A stretch of 8,165 nt of DNA. Source: Methanomassiliicoccaceae archaeon UBA404 (GTDB lineage: Archaea; Thermoplasmatota; Thermoplasmata; Methanomassiliicoccales; Methanomethylophilaceae). Every line of letters starts with the position of its first letter. Within the stretch, counting starts at the first letter, position 1. Below are positions 1 through 6,739 of this stretch, piece after piece. The stretch spans positions 1-8,165 of the forward strand of contig DAHY01000008.1 in the NCBI GenBank assembly GCA_002498605.1, given 5' to 3'. Both the position numbers and the translations under genes were made by a program. The notes under the pieces were generated by a model. That model saw nothing but the letters and a program-made list of their open reading frames with translations, made no database searches and was not told the origin of the DNA.

Positions 1-42
1 ATCAGGAATTATGCAACAGAGTATTTATTAGATGAATTATAA
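1..42 (+). CDS. 3' end of an upstream gene (partial)
   Basis: Frame 1 is open from the first base to a TAA at 40-42 and encodes the tail IRNYATEYLLDEL. It lies 23 bp before the cytidylyltransferase start on the same strand, as expected for the preceding gene of the same operon. The tail is too short to assign a function. An open run of 13 codons can also occur by chance, so this rests mainly on position and strand. Confidence 0.45.
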   Translation: MRNYATEYLLDEL

Positions 43-65
43 TATACCTCCTGCGATTCCTTGGT

Positions 66-803
66 ATGAGAATTGTTGGAGTGATTCCAGCAAGATTCAG
101 TTCGAGTCGTCTTCCTGGAAAACCCCTGATAGATATCAATGGCAAACCGATGATATATTGGACTTATAAGAGAGTATCAAACGTACAGGGAATCGATGAA
201 TTGGTTGTTGCTACTGACGATGTTAGGATTATGGATGTATGTAAAGAAAATGATATTAGGGCTGTGCTAACCCGAAATCATGAAACACACATTAATAGAA
301 TACACGAGGTATCCGAGAAGCTAGAATCAGATTTATATTTGGTTGTTTGCGGCGATGAACCTTTGATAGAACCGGAAAGCGTTTCAAAGATGATTCCGTC
401 AAATGTTCCGAAAGATGAATATTATGTAAGTTCTTCAATGAGGAAAATCATGTCCCCTTCTGAATTGATAGATCCCGGTAACATTAAAATACAGATTAAC
501 CAAGAAAACGAATGTATTATGATGTCTAGAAGCCCCATACCCTTTCCGTATAAAACGGTCATCTTTGATTATTTGAAATTGGTCGGCGTTGAATGTTATA
601 ATAAAAAAGCTTTAGATTTTTTTGTTTCTAAAGATAAAGGCATCATAGAAAGAATAGAGGATATAACCTTACTCAGATTTTTAGAAAATGGGGTCCGTCC
701 TAAAATGACGATGTTGTCTACTTCTTCCTTGTCGGTGGATACGGAAAAAGATTTGGAAAAGGTTAAAGAAATCATGAAAATCAATTGTTGTAATCAGAAG
801 TGA
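66..803 (+). CDS. KdsB-type CMP-ulosonate cytidylyltransferase
   Basis: This 245-residue cytoplasmic enzyme is predicted to transfer CMP from CTP to a 2-keto-3-deoxy sugar acid, giving CMP-sugar and pyrophosphate. The nucleotide-binding signature VIPARFSSSRLPGKPL is at residues 6-21, VATDD at 48-52, CGDEP at 95-99 (QGDEP in KdsB; D97 is the likely metal ligand), SRSPIPF around 154-160, and VDT with D225 near the C-terminus. The length fits KdsB (about 245-250 residues). The KdsB stretch HxSGTDRxxEV is replaced here by HETHINRIHEV (residues 72-82), so the substrate may be a KDO relative rather than KDO. The ATG at 66 opens directly on the conserved strand and no clear Shine-Dalgarno precedes it. 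It is followed 10 bp later by an aldolase gene, suggesting one operon. Family assignment is firm; the exact sugar is inferred. Confidence 0.88.
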   Translation: MRIVGVIPARFSSSRLPGKPLIDINGKPMIYWTYKRVSNVQGIDELVVATDDVRIMDVCKENDIRAVLTRNHETHINRIHEVSEKLESDLYLVVCGDEPLIEPESVSKMIPSNVPKDEYYVSSSMRKIMSPSELIDPGNIKIQINQENECIMMSRSPIPFPYKTVIFDYLKLVGVECYNKKALDFFVSKDKGIIERIEDITLLRFLENGVRPKMTMLSTSSLSVDTEKDLEKVKEIMKINCCNQK

Positions 804-813
804 GTTGTGTTTT

Positions 814-2406
814 ATGAAATCAAATGTAATATTATTGGATTGTACCATGCGGGACGGCGGGTATGTAAATGATTGGAAATTTGGCAGTAATGCCATGACC
901 TTTATTTTTGACAGACTGAGCAGAGCAGGAATCGAAATAATAGAGGCGGGGTTCCTTGACGACAGAAGGAAGTTTGATGCGGACAGATCCATCCAACCAG
1001 ACACAGAGTCATTTTCCAAAATATTATCGAAAACAGAGAGTTCCAATTCAATGGTTACCGTTATGATTGATTACGGCACCTGCTCATTGGATAATATACA
1101 ACCGTGTAAAGATACATTAATTGACGGTATACGGGTTATATTCAAAAAACACAACATGGAAAATGCTGTCGCGTACGCCACAGCATTGAAAAAACTAGGG
1201 TACCAGGTATTTCTGAATATGGTCTCCATCACTTCGTACACAGATTATGATATTTTGGATTTCGTTAAATTGGTAAATGAGCTGAATCCTTATACGGTTT
1301 CTATTGTGGATACATACGGATTGATGCACAAGGATGAATTATTGCACTATTACCACATATTGGATCGTAATTTGAATTCGGAAATATGTATCGGATATCA
1401 TGCCCATAACAACTTTCAACTAGGATATTCCAACTGTATAGAGCTTATCAGACATAGCAGTAATCGTAAATTGATTATTGACGGAACTCTCTACGGAATG
1501 GGAAAGAGTGCAGGAAACGCACCGCTTGAACTGCTTGCAATGCACCTTAACGAATACTATGAGGGGAGGTATGATTTGGATCAAATAATGGAATTAATCG
1601 ATGTCAGCATTATGCCCATATACAACGAGAAATACTGGGGATATACATTCCAGTATTTTGTATCCGCCATGAATGATTGTCACCCAAATTACACCAAATA
1701 TCTGATTGATAAGAAGACTTTATCGATGAAATCCATTAATCAAATATTATCTTCGATTGAAGAGGAACAAAAATTGATGTTCGATACGGAGTACATAGAA
1801 GAACACTACATGGATTATCAGAAAAGATTCACGGCGGAAGTCGACAACAGCTGTGAATTATCTCATATTTTTGAAAATAAAAATATTCTTTTGATAGGCC
1901 CCGGATCAACAATAAAAACACAATCAGACAGAATCAACAAAATTCTTGCCGATGAGGTGTTGTCCGTTTCAATTAATTTTATTCCTTCGGAATACAAACC
2001 AGAATATGTTTTCATAAGTAATTCGAAAAGATATTTCAACACATTTAATAGGGTGAAGGGCTCAGATATTAAAATAATAGCTTCAAGTAACATCACTCCT
2101 GTTGGTGAAGAATTCAATTATGTTCTAAATTATGAGGATTTGATAGTAAAGGAAGACGAAATCACTGAAAATTCACTCATAATGTTTTTAAACTATCTAA
2201 AAAGCGTCAACCTCAGGAGGGTGTTATTGGCAGGATTTGACGGGTTCACATCGGATGATTTGCCGAACTATTATGACGATTCGATGGAAATGTCTCAAGA
2301 TTATTCTTCAAGAAAAGAATTTAATAAAAAGATGGCAGATAAAATATCGGAATTCGATAAAGATTTGAACATAACGTTCATTACAGATTCATTATACGAG
2401 TTGTGA
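814..2406 (+). CDS. HMGL/DRE-TIM-family aldolase with extra C-terminal domain
   Basis: This 530-residue protein starts with a metal-dependent TIM-barrel lyase/aldolase domain related to 4-hydroxy-2-oxovalerate aldolase and HMG-CoA lyase. Visible motifs are LLDCTMRDGGY (residues 7-17, with R13-D14), VDTYG with D166, the HxH metal ligands H196 and H198 in HAHNN, and a glycine-rich GMGKSAGNAP loop from G228. Such enzymes make or break C-C bonds next to pyruvate-type enolates. From about residue 355 a second domain begins with ILLIGPGS (358-365), a Rossmann-like turn, and later has VLLAGFDGF (470-478). This resembles MptE-like/DUF115 or glycosyltransferase-associated folds, but I cannot name it with certainty. 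The ATG at 814 is preferred; TTG at 805 would add three residues. GTGAG ten bases upstream is a weak possible ribosome site. It sits 10 bp after the cytidylyltransferase, suggesting synthesis of a keto-deoxy sugar acid. Confidence 0.82.
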   Translation: MKSNVILLDCTMRDGGYVNDWKFGSNAMTFIFDRLSRAGIEIIEAGFLDDRRKFDADRSIQPDTESFSKILSKTESSNSMVTVMIDYGTCSLDNIQPCKDTLIDGIRVIFKKHNMENAVAYATALKKLGYQVFLNMVSITSYTDYDILDFVKLVNELNPYTVSIVDTYGLMHKDELLHYYHILDRNLNSEICIGYHAHNNFQLGYSNCIELIRHSSNRKLIIDGTLYGMGKSAGNAPLELLAMHLNEYYEGRYDLDQIMELIDVSIMPIYNEKYWGYTFQYFVSAMNDCHPNYTKYLIDKKTLSMKSINQILSSIEEEQKLMFDTEYIEEHYMDYQKRFTAEVDNSCELSHIFENKNILLIGPGSTIKTQSDRINKILADEVLSVSINFIPSEYKPEYVFISNSKRYFNTFNRVKGSDIKIIASSNITPVGEEFNYVLNYEDLIVKEDEITENSLIMFLNYLKSVNLRRVLLAGFDGFTSDDLPNYYDDSMEMSQDYSSRKEFNKKMADKISEFDKDLNITFITDSLYEL

Positions 2407-2453
2407 GACTTTGACATCAATGTAAACTTAAAAGTAATGTGGAGATAATTTAG

Positions 2454-2469
2454 CGTATATTCGACACCC
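2454..2469 (+). repeat. Left terminal inverted repeat of IS copy A
   Basis: CGTATATTCGACACCC pairs with the right end at 4509-4524. The other three ends in the window read CGTCTCTTCGACACCC when oriented inward. This copy alone carries A at the fourth and sixth positions, so either it has mutated or the true repeat starts at TTCGACACCC and the outer six bases are not part of it. Confidence 0.75.
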
Positions 2470-2523
2470 TCGGCATAAAACCGAATAATTTTCAGAGTCC
2501 GGACAGCGCCATGGCTGAAACAT

Positions 2524-2539
2524 GAGCGGAAAAGCGCTC
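2524..2539 (-). terminator. Possible stem-loop after the transposase stop
   Basis: GAGCG and CGCTC form a 5-bp stem around a 6-base loop, 10 bases beyond the transposase stop codon on the minus strand. The minus-strand sequence carries short T runs before and inside the loop but none after the stem. It may therefore be an mRNA 3'-end structure rather than an intrinsic terminator. The same hairpin survives in the inverted end of copy B (6774-6789 region) but is damaged in copy B's own left end. Confidence 0.3.
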
Positions 2540-2548
2540 AAAATCCGA

Positions 2549-4258
2549 TTAACCGATTAAATCCGACGGATTCATGCCCAATATACGCAGAAAAACCTTC
2601 AACTGCTGTTTCTCCGCGGCCGGACCGTCAAGATAAATCCGTTCCTCAATTCTGTTCAAACGAACGGACGTATTACGAATCATACCGAACATGCGGTATG
2701 CGGTTATGTTCTTGGGAATACCGAATCCTTTGCCGTATTCTTTCCGTGTGAGCGATTGCATAATGCGTCTGACGAGAACCGCTATCGCTATGGAGAAAAG
2801 CATCACCGCTTCGCGTTTGGGCGATTCGAAAAACACCTGATCCGCATCGAGTTTGGATTTCATCTCTCCGAAGATATTCTCGATTTTCCACTGCTGCAGA
2901 TAGATGCGCATAACATCTTCGCCGGCTGTTCCGTCTACCACGTCCTCGAACGTCACGTCGGAACGGGGAGGGGACGTCACGATTACTCTGATATCCCGTT
3001 CCTCGGCCATCTTTCTCGCACGCATCTCGTTAAACGAGACGGTATACGAAAGACGCCATTGTTCGATATCTTTCGGAGGTATTTTCCCGAGCCTCGGACG
3101 CCCTCTGCTTTCACGTCTGACTTTTACCGTTTCGCATACCGTCGAAAACGTCACGTCGTAAGGTCTTTCGGAGAACCATTTCGTGTGACGTTTTACTTCC
3201 AGCATAGCATCCTTTTCACAGGCAAATGTCTTCTTTGCAATCTTCGTCAAACGTTCGTTTACGTCTTTCTCGACTTTTTTGCGATATAATCCCAAAGAAT
3301 GTTCTGTGTCTTTTTCGCGATAAGCAATGAAACGGAGTTTTTCTCCGTTGGCGATTGCGTCAAGATCGCAAATCTCGTATTCCGGCGCGTCGTTCCTTTT
3401 GCCGATGCGTCCGATCGGTACGAATCCCTTATTCATCGCTTCCTTGACAATGAAGGACCGCACTTTATCCGCGAAACTGTCAGGACATTTGGACACAAAG
3501 GGAATGTTGTTCCATATGAGATTGTTGACCGTCTCCCCGTTCACAAGTTTGCAGTCGGCCACGGCAACGATACGGTTGTCGGACATGAAGTCCGCCATCA
3601 ACATCAACGCATCCCTGTCCATTTTGTTGTCGGTCGTATTGCCGTCATGTGTCTTGAAATACACCGGAAGGCCGTTGTCGTCCACCGCACATTCGAAATT
3701 GTACTGAAGACGGTCGGTATGACTGTCCTTGGGATACCCGAGCATCGGCCTCGGCACATTATCGTCCAATTCACCGTACTCCCTATTCGGATTCCTAACG
3801 ATGGTTATGTTGCTGCCGTCGATATGGTAATATCTGGAAACAATTTCGTACTGGGCTTTGGCTCTCGAAGCGATGTTGTAGTACATCAGTTCGAGATCTC
3901 CGCCGAAAATCGTATCCATGGCCCTTCCCAGGGATACGTCGTTCAGCGATCGGTGATTTACTTTTGTACCGAACAACGTGTCCACCGGCGAATATCCGTA
4001 AAATGACGATATTGCCGTCAGCGAACGTTTCAGATTCTCCGTGAACATTGTGCCGCATATCGCTTTTAATGCGTTACCGGGACTCAGCACGCGTTGGAAA
4101 CGGTCCCATTCCGTGTTCTCGTCGATGTACTCTGGAATGCCGATTGCTTTCATCACGGCCATTCCGAGGGCGGAGCCTGCGCTGATGCTTTCGATCTCTT
4201 CCGAATCGTCATCGAAAGTGAACTTCTTTCCGAAATCCGCGCTCGGTTCTTCCCTCAT
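2549..4258 (-). CDS. IS1634-like (IS4 superfamily) DDE transposase
   Basis: This 569-residue transposase catalyses cut-and-paste movement of the surrounding IS. The RNase H-like catalytic residues appear to be D147 (HIDGSN), D235 (VADCKLVN) and E460 in the motif Y453-xx-Q456-xxx-E460-xxxxxx-K467, which follows the IS4-type Y(2)R(3)E(6)K signature except that Q replaces R. A long insertion between D235 and E460 is typical of the family, and the length (about 550-600) is normal. The annotated start is the ATG at 4258. However, the same frame continues upstream to an ATG at 4324 (MAKSLKID) interrupted only by a TGA at 4298-4300. The original protein may therefore have had 22 more residues, making this copy slightly damaged, or the upstream ATG may encode a leader peptide. 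A TATA box and palindrome lie just upstream. Confidence 0.85.
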   Translation of the reverse strand: MREEPSADFGKKFTFDDDSEEIESISAGSALGMAVMKAIGIPEYIDENTEWDRFQRVLSPGNALKAICGTMFTENLKRSLTAISSFYGYSPVDTLFGTKVNHRSLNDVSLGRAMDTIFGGDLELMYYNIASRAKAQYEIVSRYYHIDGSNITIVRNPNREYGELDDNVPRPMLGYPKDSHTDRLQYNFECAVDDNGLPVYFKTHDGNTTDNKMDRDALMLMADFMSDNRIVAVADCKLVNGETVNNLIWNNIPFVSKCPDSFADKVRSFIVKEAMNKGFVPIGRIGKRNDAPEYEICDLDAIANGEKLRFIAYREKDTEHSLGLYRKKVEKDVNERLTKIAKKTFACEKDAMLEVKRHTKWFSERPYDVTFSTVCETVKVRRESRGRPRLGKIPPKDIEQWRLSYTVSFNEMRARKMAEERDIRVIVTSPPRSDVTFEDVVDGTAGEDVMRIYLQQWKIENIFGEMKSKLDADQVFFESPKREAVMLFSIAIAVLVRRIMQSLTRKEYGKGFGIPKNITAYRMFGMIRNTSVRLNRIEERIYLDGPAAEKQQLKVFLRILGMNPSDLIG

Positions 4259-4297
4259 TGGCTGTTCATCCGTTCTTTCCGCAAAAACAGCGTCCGA

Positions 4298-4324
4298 TCA
4301 ATCGATTTTCAGTGATTTCGCCAT
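4298..4324 (-). other. Upstream in-frame mini-ORF MAKSLKID (leader or interrupted transposase start)
   Basis: ATG at 4324 opens eight codons ending in TGA (4300-4298). It is exactly in frame with the transposase, 13 sense codons before its ATG at 4258. It starts about 34 bases after the transcription start predicted from the TATA box, a normal position for a first codon. Being in frame with no other stop favours a nonsense mutation in an originally longer transposase. A regulatory leader peptide is the alternative. Confidence 0.4.
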
Positions 4325-4337
4325 CTTTCTGAATAGT

Positions 4338-4372
4338 TACTTTATCGATTAGATATACTAATCGATAAAGTA
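4338..4372. promoter_or_regulatory. Perfect 15-bp-arm palindrome at the transposase promoter
   Basis: TACTTTATCGATTAG (4338-4352) and CTAATCGATAAAGTA (4358-4372) are exact reverse complements around the 5-base spacer ATATA. The centre lies about 29 bases downstream of the TATA box centre, close to where transcription should begin. A dimeric repressor, possibly the transposase itself, bound here would block initiation. Because the predicted transcript would start near the centre, only one arm would be in the RNA, so a DNA operator is more likely than an RNA hairpin. Confidence 0.55.
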
Positions 4373-4379
4373 CCTTAAT

Positions 4380-4389
4380 CTATATATAG
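4380..4389 (-). promoter_or_regulatory. TATA box of the transposase gene
   Basis: CTATATATAG reads the same on both strands and matches an archaeal TATA box. Initiation 25-27 bases downstream on the minus strand would fall near 4358, inside the palindrome and about 34 bases before the upstream ATG at 4324. The purine-rich element expected just upstream (BRE) is only weakly matched. If the host is bacterial, the same sequence could serve as a -10-like element. Confidence 0.45.
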
Positions 4390-4508
4390 CGTTCCGTCCA
4401 TGCAACACACAGCGCCCGACATTAGCGAAAGCTATCTCTGACGCTTCATTTTTCCAACAAGATCCCGCAGAAATCGCACAAAATCAGTAATTATTCACAA
4501 AAATAGGG

Positions 4509-4524
4509 GGGTGTCGAAGAGACG
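4509..4524 (+). repeat. Right terminal inverted repeat of IS copy A
   Basis: GGGTGTCGAAGAGACG is the inverted partner of the left end at 2454-2469 and is identical to the right end of copy B at 6844-6859. Inside this repeat the two ends of copy A diverge at once, apart from the shared subterminal GAATAATT. Confidence 0.8.
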
Positions 4525-4905
4525 TGCAGCTCGTCGTTCGGGAATTACGGTCTTAAACTCGAATCTATAATAAGCTGATATACGGGCCTCTGTCGTGAAT
4601 CAAGGCTAGATTATATCTATCATTTCAGGCTCCGTATAGTAGGAAGGCGGCTCGACTTCGGGGGAAAATCGTTCCGAGTTTGACGTTTACGGGAATAATT
4701 AACTCCGCCTTTGTCAAATTAACCGTTTCTTTACATTAGGTTTCGTTCCCTCTCTAGGAATTTTTGTCCGGTACTACTCCACTATTGTCCGTCTGGGTAT
4801 TTGACGTCGGAATAAACGACTCTTCGCACTTAAAACCAAATCGTGTCAAACCCGAGTTACAAACGACTTGTTATGCACTCCTTCCTTGTTGCAAGTTTAC
4901 ACATC
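4525..4905. other. Gene-free stretch between IS copy A and the hypothetical gene
   Basis: These 381 bases contain no open frame of useful length and no recognisable RNA gene. Stops occur in all frames. The segment begins right at the IS right end and runs to the 3' end of the DUF2971-like gene. A weak inverted pair ACTTG/CAAGT near 4866-4896 could form a loose stem after that gene. It looks like decayed or intergenic DNA brought along with the cargo. Confidence 0.5.
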
Positions 4906-5715
4906 CTATAAAGTTTCGATCGGATTCTCTTCGAATATAGCCAAGATGACTTCATTTTCATTAGTTGTGCCAAGAATTAAAAACAATTCTTGTAGTTTAT
5001 CAATAGGCAGTATAATCCCATGAAACGGTTCAATTTTTAATATATAAGGGGAGTCGTCAATTGCGTGGAGAGTAACATATCTAAACTCGCGCTGATAAGA
5101 AAATTCAGTTCTTTTATAAAACGCGGAGTTGACTATATCTTCACTTACCTGATGCCTATCGCTAAATTCAACAGAATCAGTGTATTTTACGAAGCCCTCG
5201 CGTATCCCGAGGTCTGTTTGTTTATCTAAACCCTTTTTTAAAATGCCCGCACTCATTAAGAGAGCATGGCCATATCCCAACCCAGTCATATCATCTATGT
5301 ATTTTGAGTCAATTTGCATATGCACACACTGTTCTGTTCTCTCTACCAGAGTTAGCAACGGGATTGAAACGGAAAAGACTCCGTGTTTTTTAGTAGCAAT
5401 ATACGATATCTCAAGAGATCCAAAACCTGCTTCTTTAAAAGACTCATTCCCAGCTCCATGTGGTTTAATATAAAGGTTTAAATTTTCCTGTTTTAGAGTT
5501 CCTTCAGACGTGTCATATATCTCTTCATTCCCTTTACCAGTTTTATAATCCTCCAGATGAGTAAATCTTATATTCCCGTCTAATATCTCACGTAAATGCG
5601 CCTTCTTTCCAAATTTGATAATAAAATTATTCCCTATACGCGACATTATCTTTTCATCTTCTAGGTGTAACAGGTCATCTATATCTCCTTTTAAAGTGTA
5701 ACTTTCAATTATCAT
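4906..5715 (-). CDS. DUF2971-like hypothetical protein, IS-flanked cargo
   Basis: This 269-residue soluble protein has no signal peptide or membrane segment that I can see. The stretch KFGKKAHLREILDGNIRFT (residues 34-52), followed by an acidic ED...NEE...D region, resembles the start of DUF2971 proteins (Y+FG...L..I..G.L.F...ED..E). FYKRTEFSYQREFRYVTL (199-216) resembles their C-terminal K..xWxYExEyR block. Biochemical function is unknown; relatives are often found in mobile or defence islands. The family core begins near residue 34. The start could therefore be the ATG at 5715 or M24 (5646), and TTTATA at 5732-5737 is rather close to the first ATG. It ends with TAG, followed two codons later by an in-frame TAA. 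It lies alone between two IS copies and points the same way as their transposases. Confidence 0.65.
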   Translation of the reverse strand: MIIESYTLKGDIDDLLHLEDEKIMSRIGNNFIIKFGKKAHLREILDGNIRFTHLEDYKTGKGNEEIYDTSEGTLKQENLNLYIKPHGAGNESFKEAGFGSLEISYIATKKHGVFSVSIPLLTLVERTEQCVHMQIDSKYIDDMTGLGYGHALLMSAGILKKGLDKQTDLGIREGFVKYTDSVEFSDRHQVSEDIVNSAFYKRTEFSYQREFRYVTLHAIDDSPYILKIEPFHGIILPIDKLQELFLILGTTNENEVILAIFEENPIETL

Positions 5716-5731
5716 AGTCGCATACCTACTG

Positions 5732-5760
5732 TATAAATTTCATTTTAATACTTATTATAT
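5732..5760 (-). promoter_or_regulatory. Candidate promoter of the DUF2971-like gene
   Basis: Two TATA-like elements precede the gene on the minus strand: TTTATA at 5737-5732, preceded by GAAA like an archaeal BRE, and ATATAATAAG at 5760-5751. The first would start transcription a few bases inside the ATG at 5715, favouring initiation at M24. The second would leave about 14 untranslated bases before 5715. AT-rich sequence alone could produce both. Confidence 0.3.
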
Positions 5761-5775
5761 TCTAATTTACGTCTT

Positions 5776-5897
5776 CGTCTCTTCGACACCCTCGGCATGA
5801 AACTGAATAATTTTCAGAGTCCAGACACGCCATAGCTGAAACATGAGCAGAAAAACGCTCAAAATCTGATTAACCGATTAAATCTACGATCCATGCC
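5776..5897 (+). repeat. Left arm of copy B's long inverted repeat
   Basis: It begins CGTCTCTTCGACACCC and continues through the IS 3' untranslated region and the last transposase codons. The reverse complement is at 6737-6859. The arm has point changes and a 2-base deletion near 5885-5890 relative to copy A, so the two arms of copy B are less alike than the right arm is to copy A. Confidence 0.8.
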
Positions 5898-6739
5898 TAA
5901 TATACGCAGAAAAACCTTCAATTGCTGTTTTTCCACGGCGGGACCGTCAAGATAAATCCGTTCCGCATCCCTGTCCAAACGAACGGACGTATTCTGAATC
6001 ATGCCGAACATACGACATGCGGTTATGTTCTTGGGGGACGCCGAATCCTTTTCCGTATTCTTTCCGCGTGAGCAGTTGCATCATACGTCTGACGAGAACT
6101 GCTATCACAATAGAGAAAAGCATCACGGTTTCACGTTTGGGAGATTCGAAAAACGCCTGATCCGCACCGAGTTTTAATTTCATCTCTCCGAAGACATTTT
6201 CGATTTTCCACTGCTGCAGATAGATGCGCATAACATCTTCGCAGGCGTTCCGTCGACTACGTTCTCGCAGATTACGTCGGAACGGGGAAGCGATGTCACT
6301 ATCACTCTAATATTCCGTTTCTCAGCCACCTTTTTCGCACGGGTTTCGTTAAACGAGACGGTGTACGAAAGACGCCATTGTTCAATATTCTTCGGAGGAA
6401 TCTCTCCGAGTCTCGGACGTCCTCTGCTTTCACGTCTGACTTTTACGGTCTCGCATACTGTCGAAAACGTCACATCGTATGGTCTTTCGGAGAACCATTT
6501 CGTATGACGTTTTACTTCCAGCATAGCATTCTTTTTGCAGACAAACGTCTTCTTCGCAATCTTTGTCAAACGTTCGTTCACATCCTTCCCGACCTTTTTG
6601 CGATAGAATCCCAGAGAATGTTCGGCATCGCTTTCGCGATAAGCGATGAAACGGAGTTTTTCCCCGTTGGCGATTGCGTCAAGATCACAAATCTCGATTC
6701 CGGAGCGTCATTCCTTTTGCCGATGCGCCCGATAGGCAT
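5870..6739 (-). pseudogene. Broken 3' half of the IS1634-like transposase
   Basis: This corresponds to about residues 281-569 of the copy A transposase, including the catalytic-glutamate block (YLQQWKIENVFGEMK near 6231-6180). D147 and D235 are absent because the 5' half is gone. Base losses near 6696 (CTCGATTCC versus CTCGTATTCC) and near 6246 (AGGCGTTCC versus CGGCTGTTCC), an extra base near 6035 (GGGGGACGCC), and a 2-base loss near 5887 shift the frame repeatedly. No functional protein is expected. Confidence 0.85.

Larger units (their letters stand above)
2454..4524 (-). mobile_element. IS1634-like insertion sequence, copy A
   Basis: This element of about 2.07 kb is bounded by CGTATATTCGACACCC at the left and GGGTGTCGAAGAGACG at the right. 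These are inverted repeats identical over the inner 10 bases (TTCGACACCC) and differing at two of the outer six. It contains one transposase gene on the minus strand. A second, rearranged copy (5776-6859) shares the left end and the 3' half of the gene. The motif GAATAATT recurs 28-29 bases inside both ends (2483-2490; reverse complement at 4489-4496) and may help transposase binding. I find no convincing target duplication in the flanks. It landed 47 bp after the aldolase stop codon. Family assignment rests on the transposase's DDE and Y(2)xxx(E)(6)K pattern and on its length. Confidence 0.85.

Noticed and set aside
3299..4006. 235-codon plus-strand open frame inside copy A
   Set aside because: It lies wholly antisense to the well-supported transposase and shows no family motif.
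4525..4905. Possible tRNA or small RNA in the gene-free cargo stretch
   Set aside because: No cloverleaf, conserved tRNA boxes or strong long stem could be found by reading both strands.
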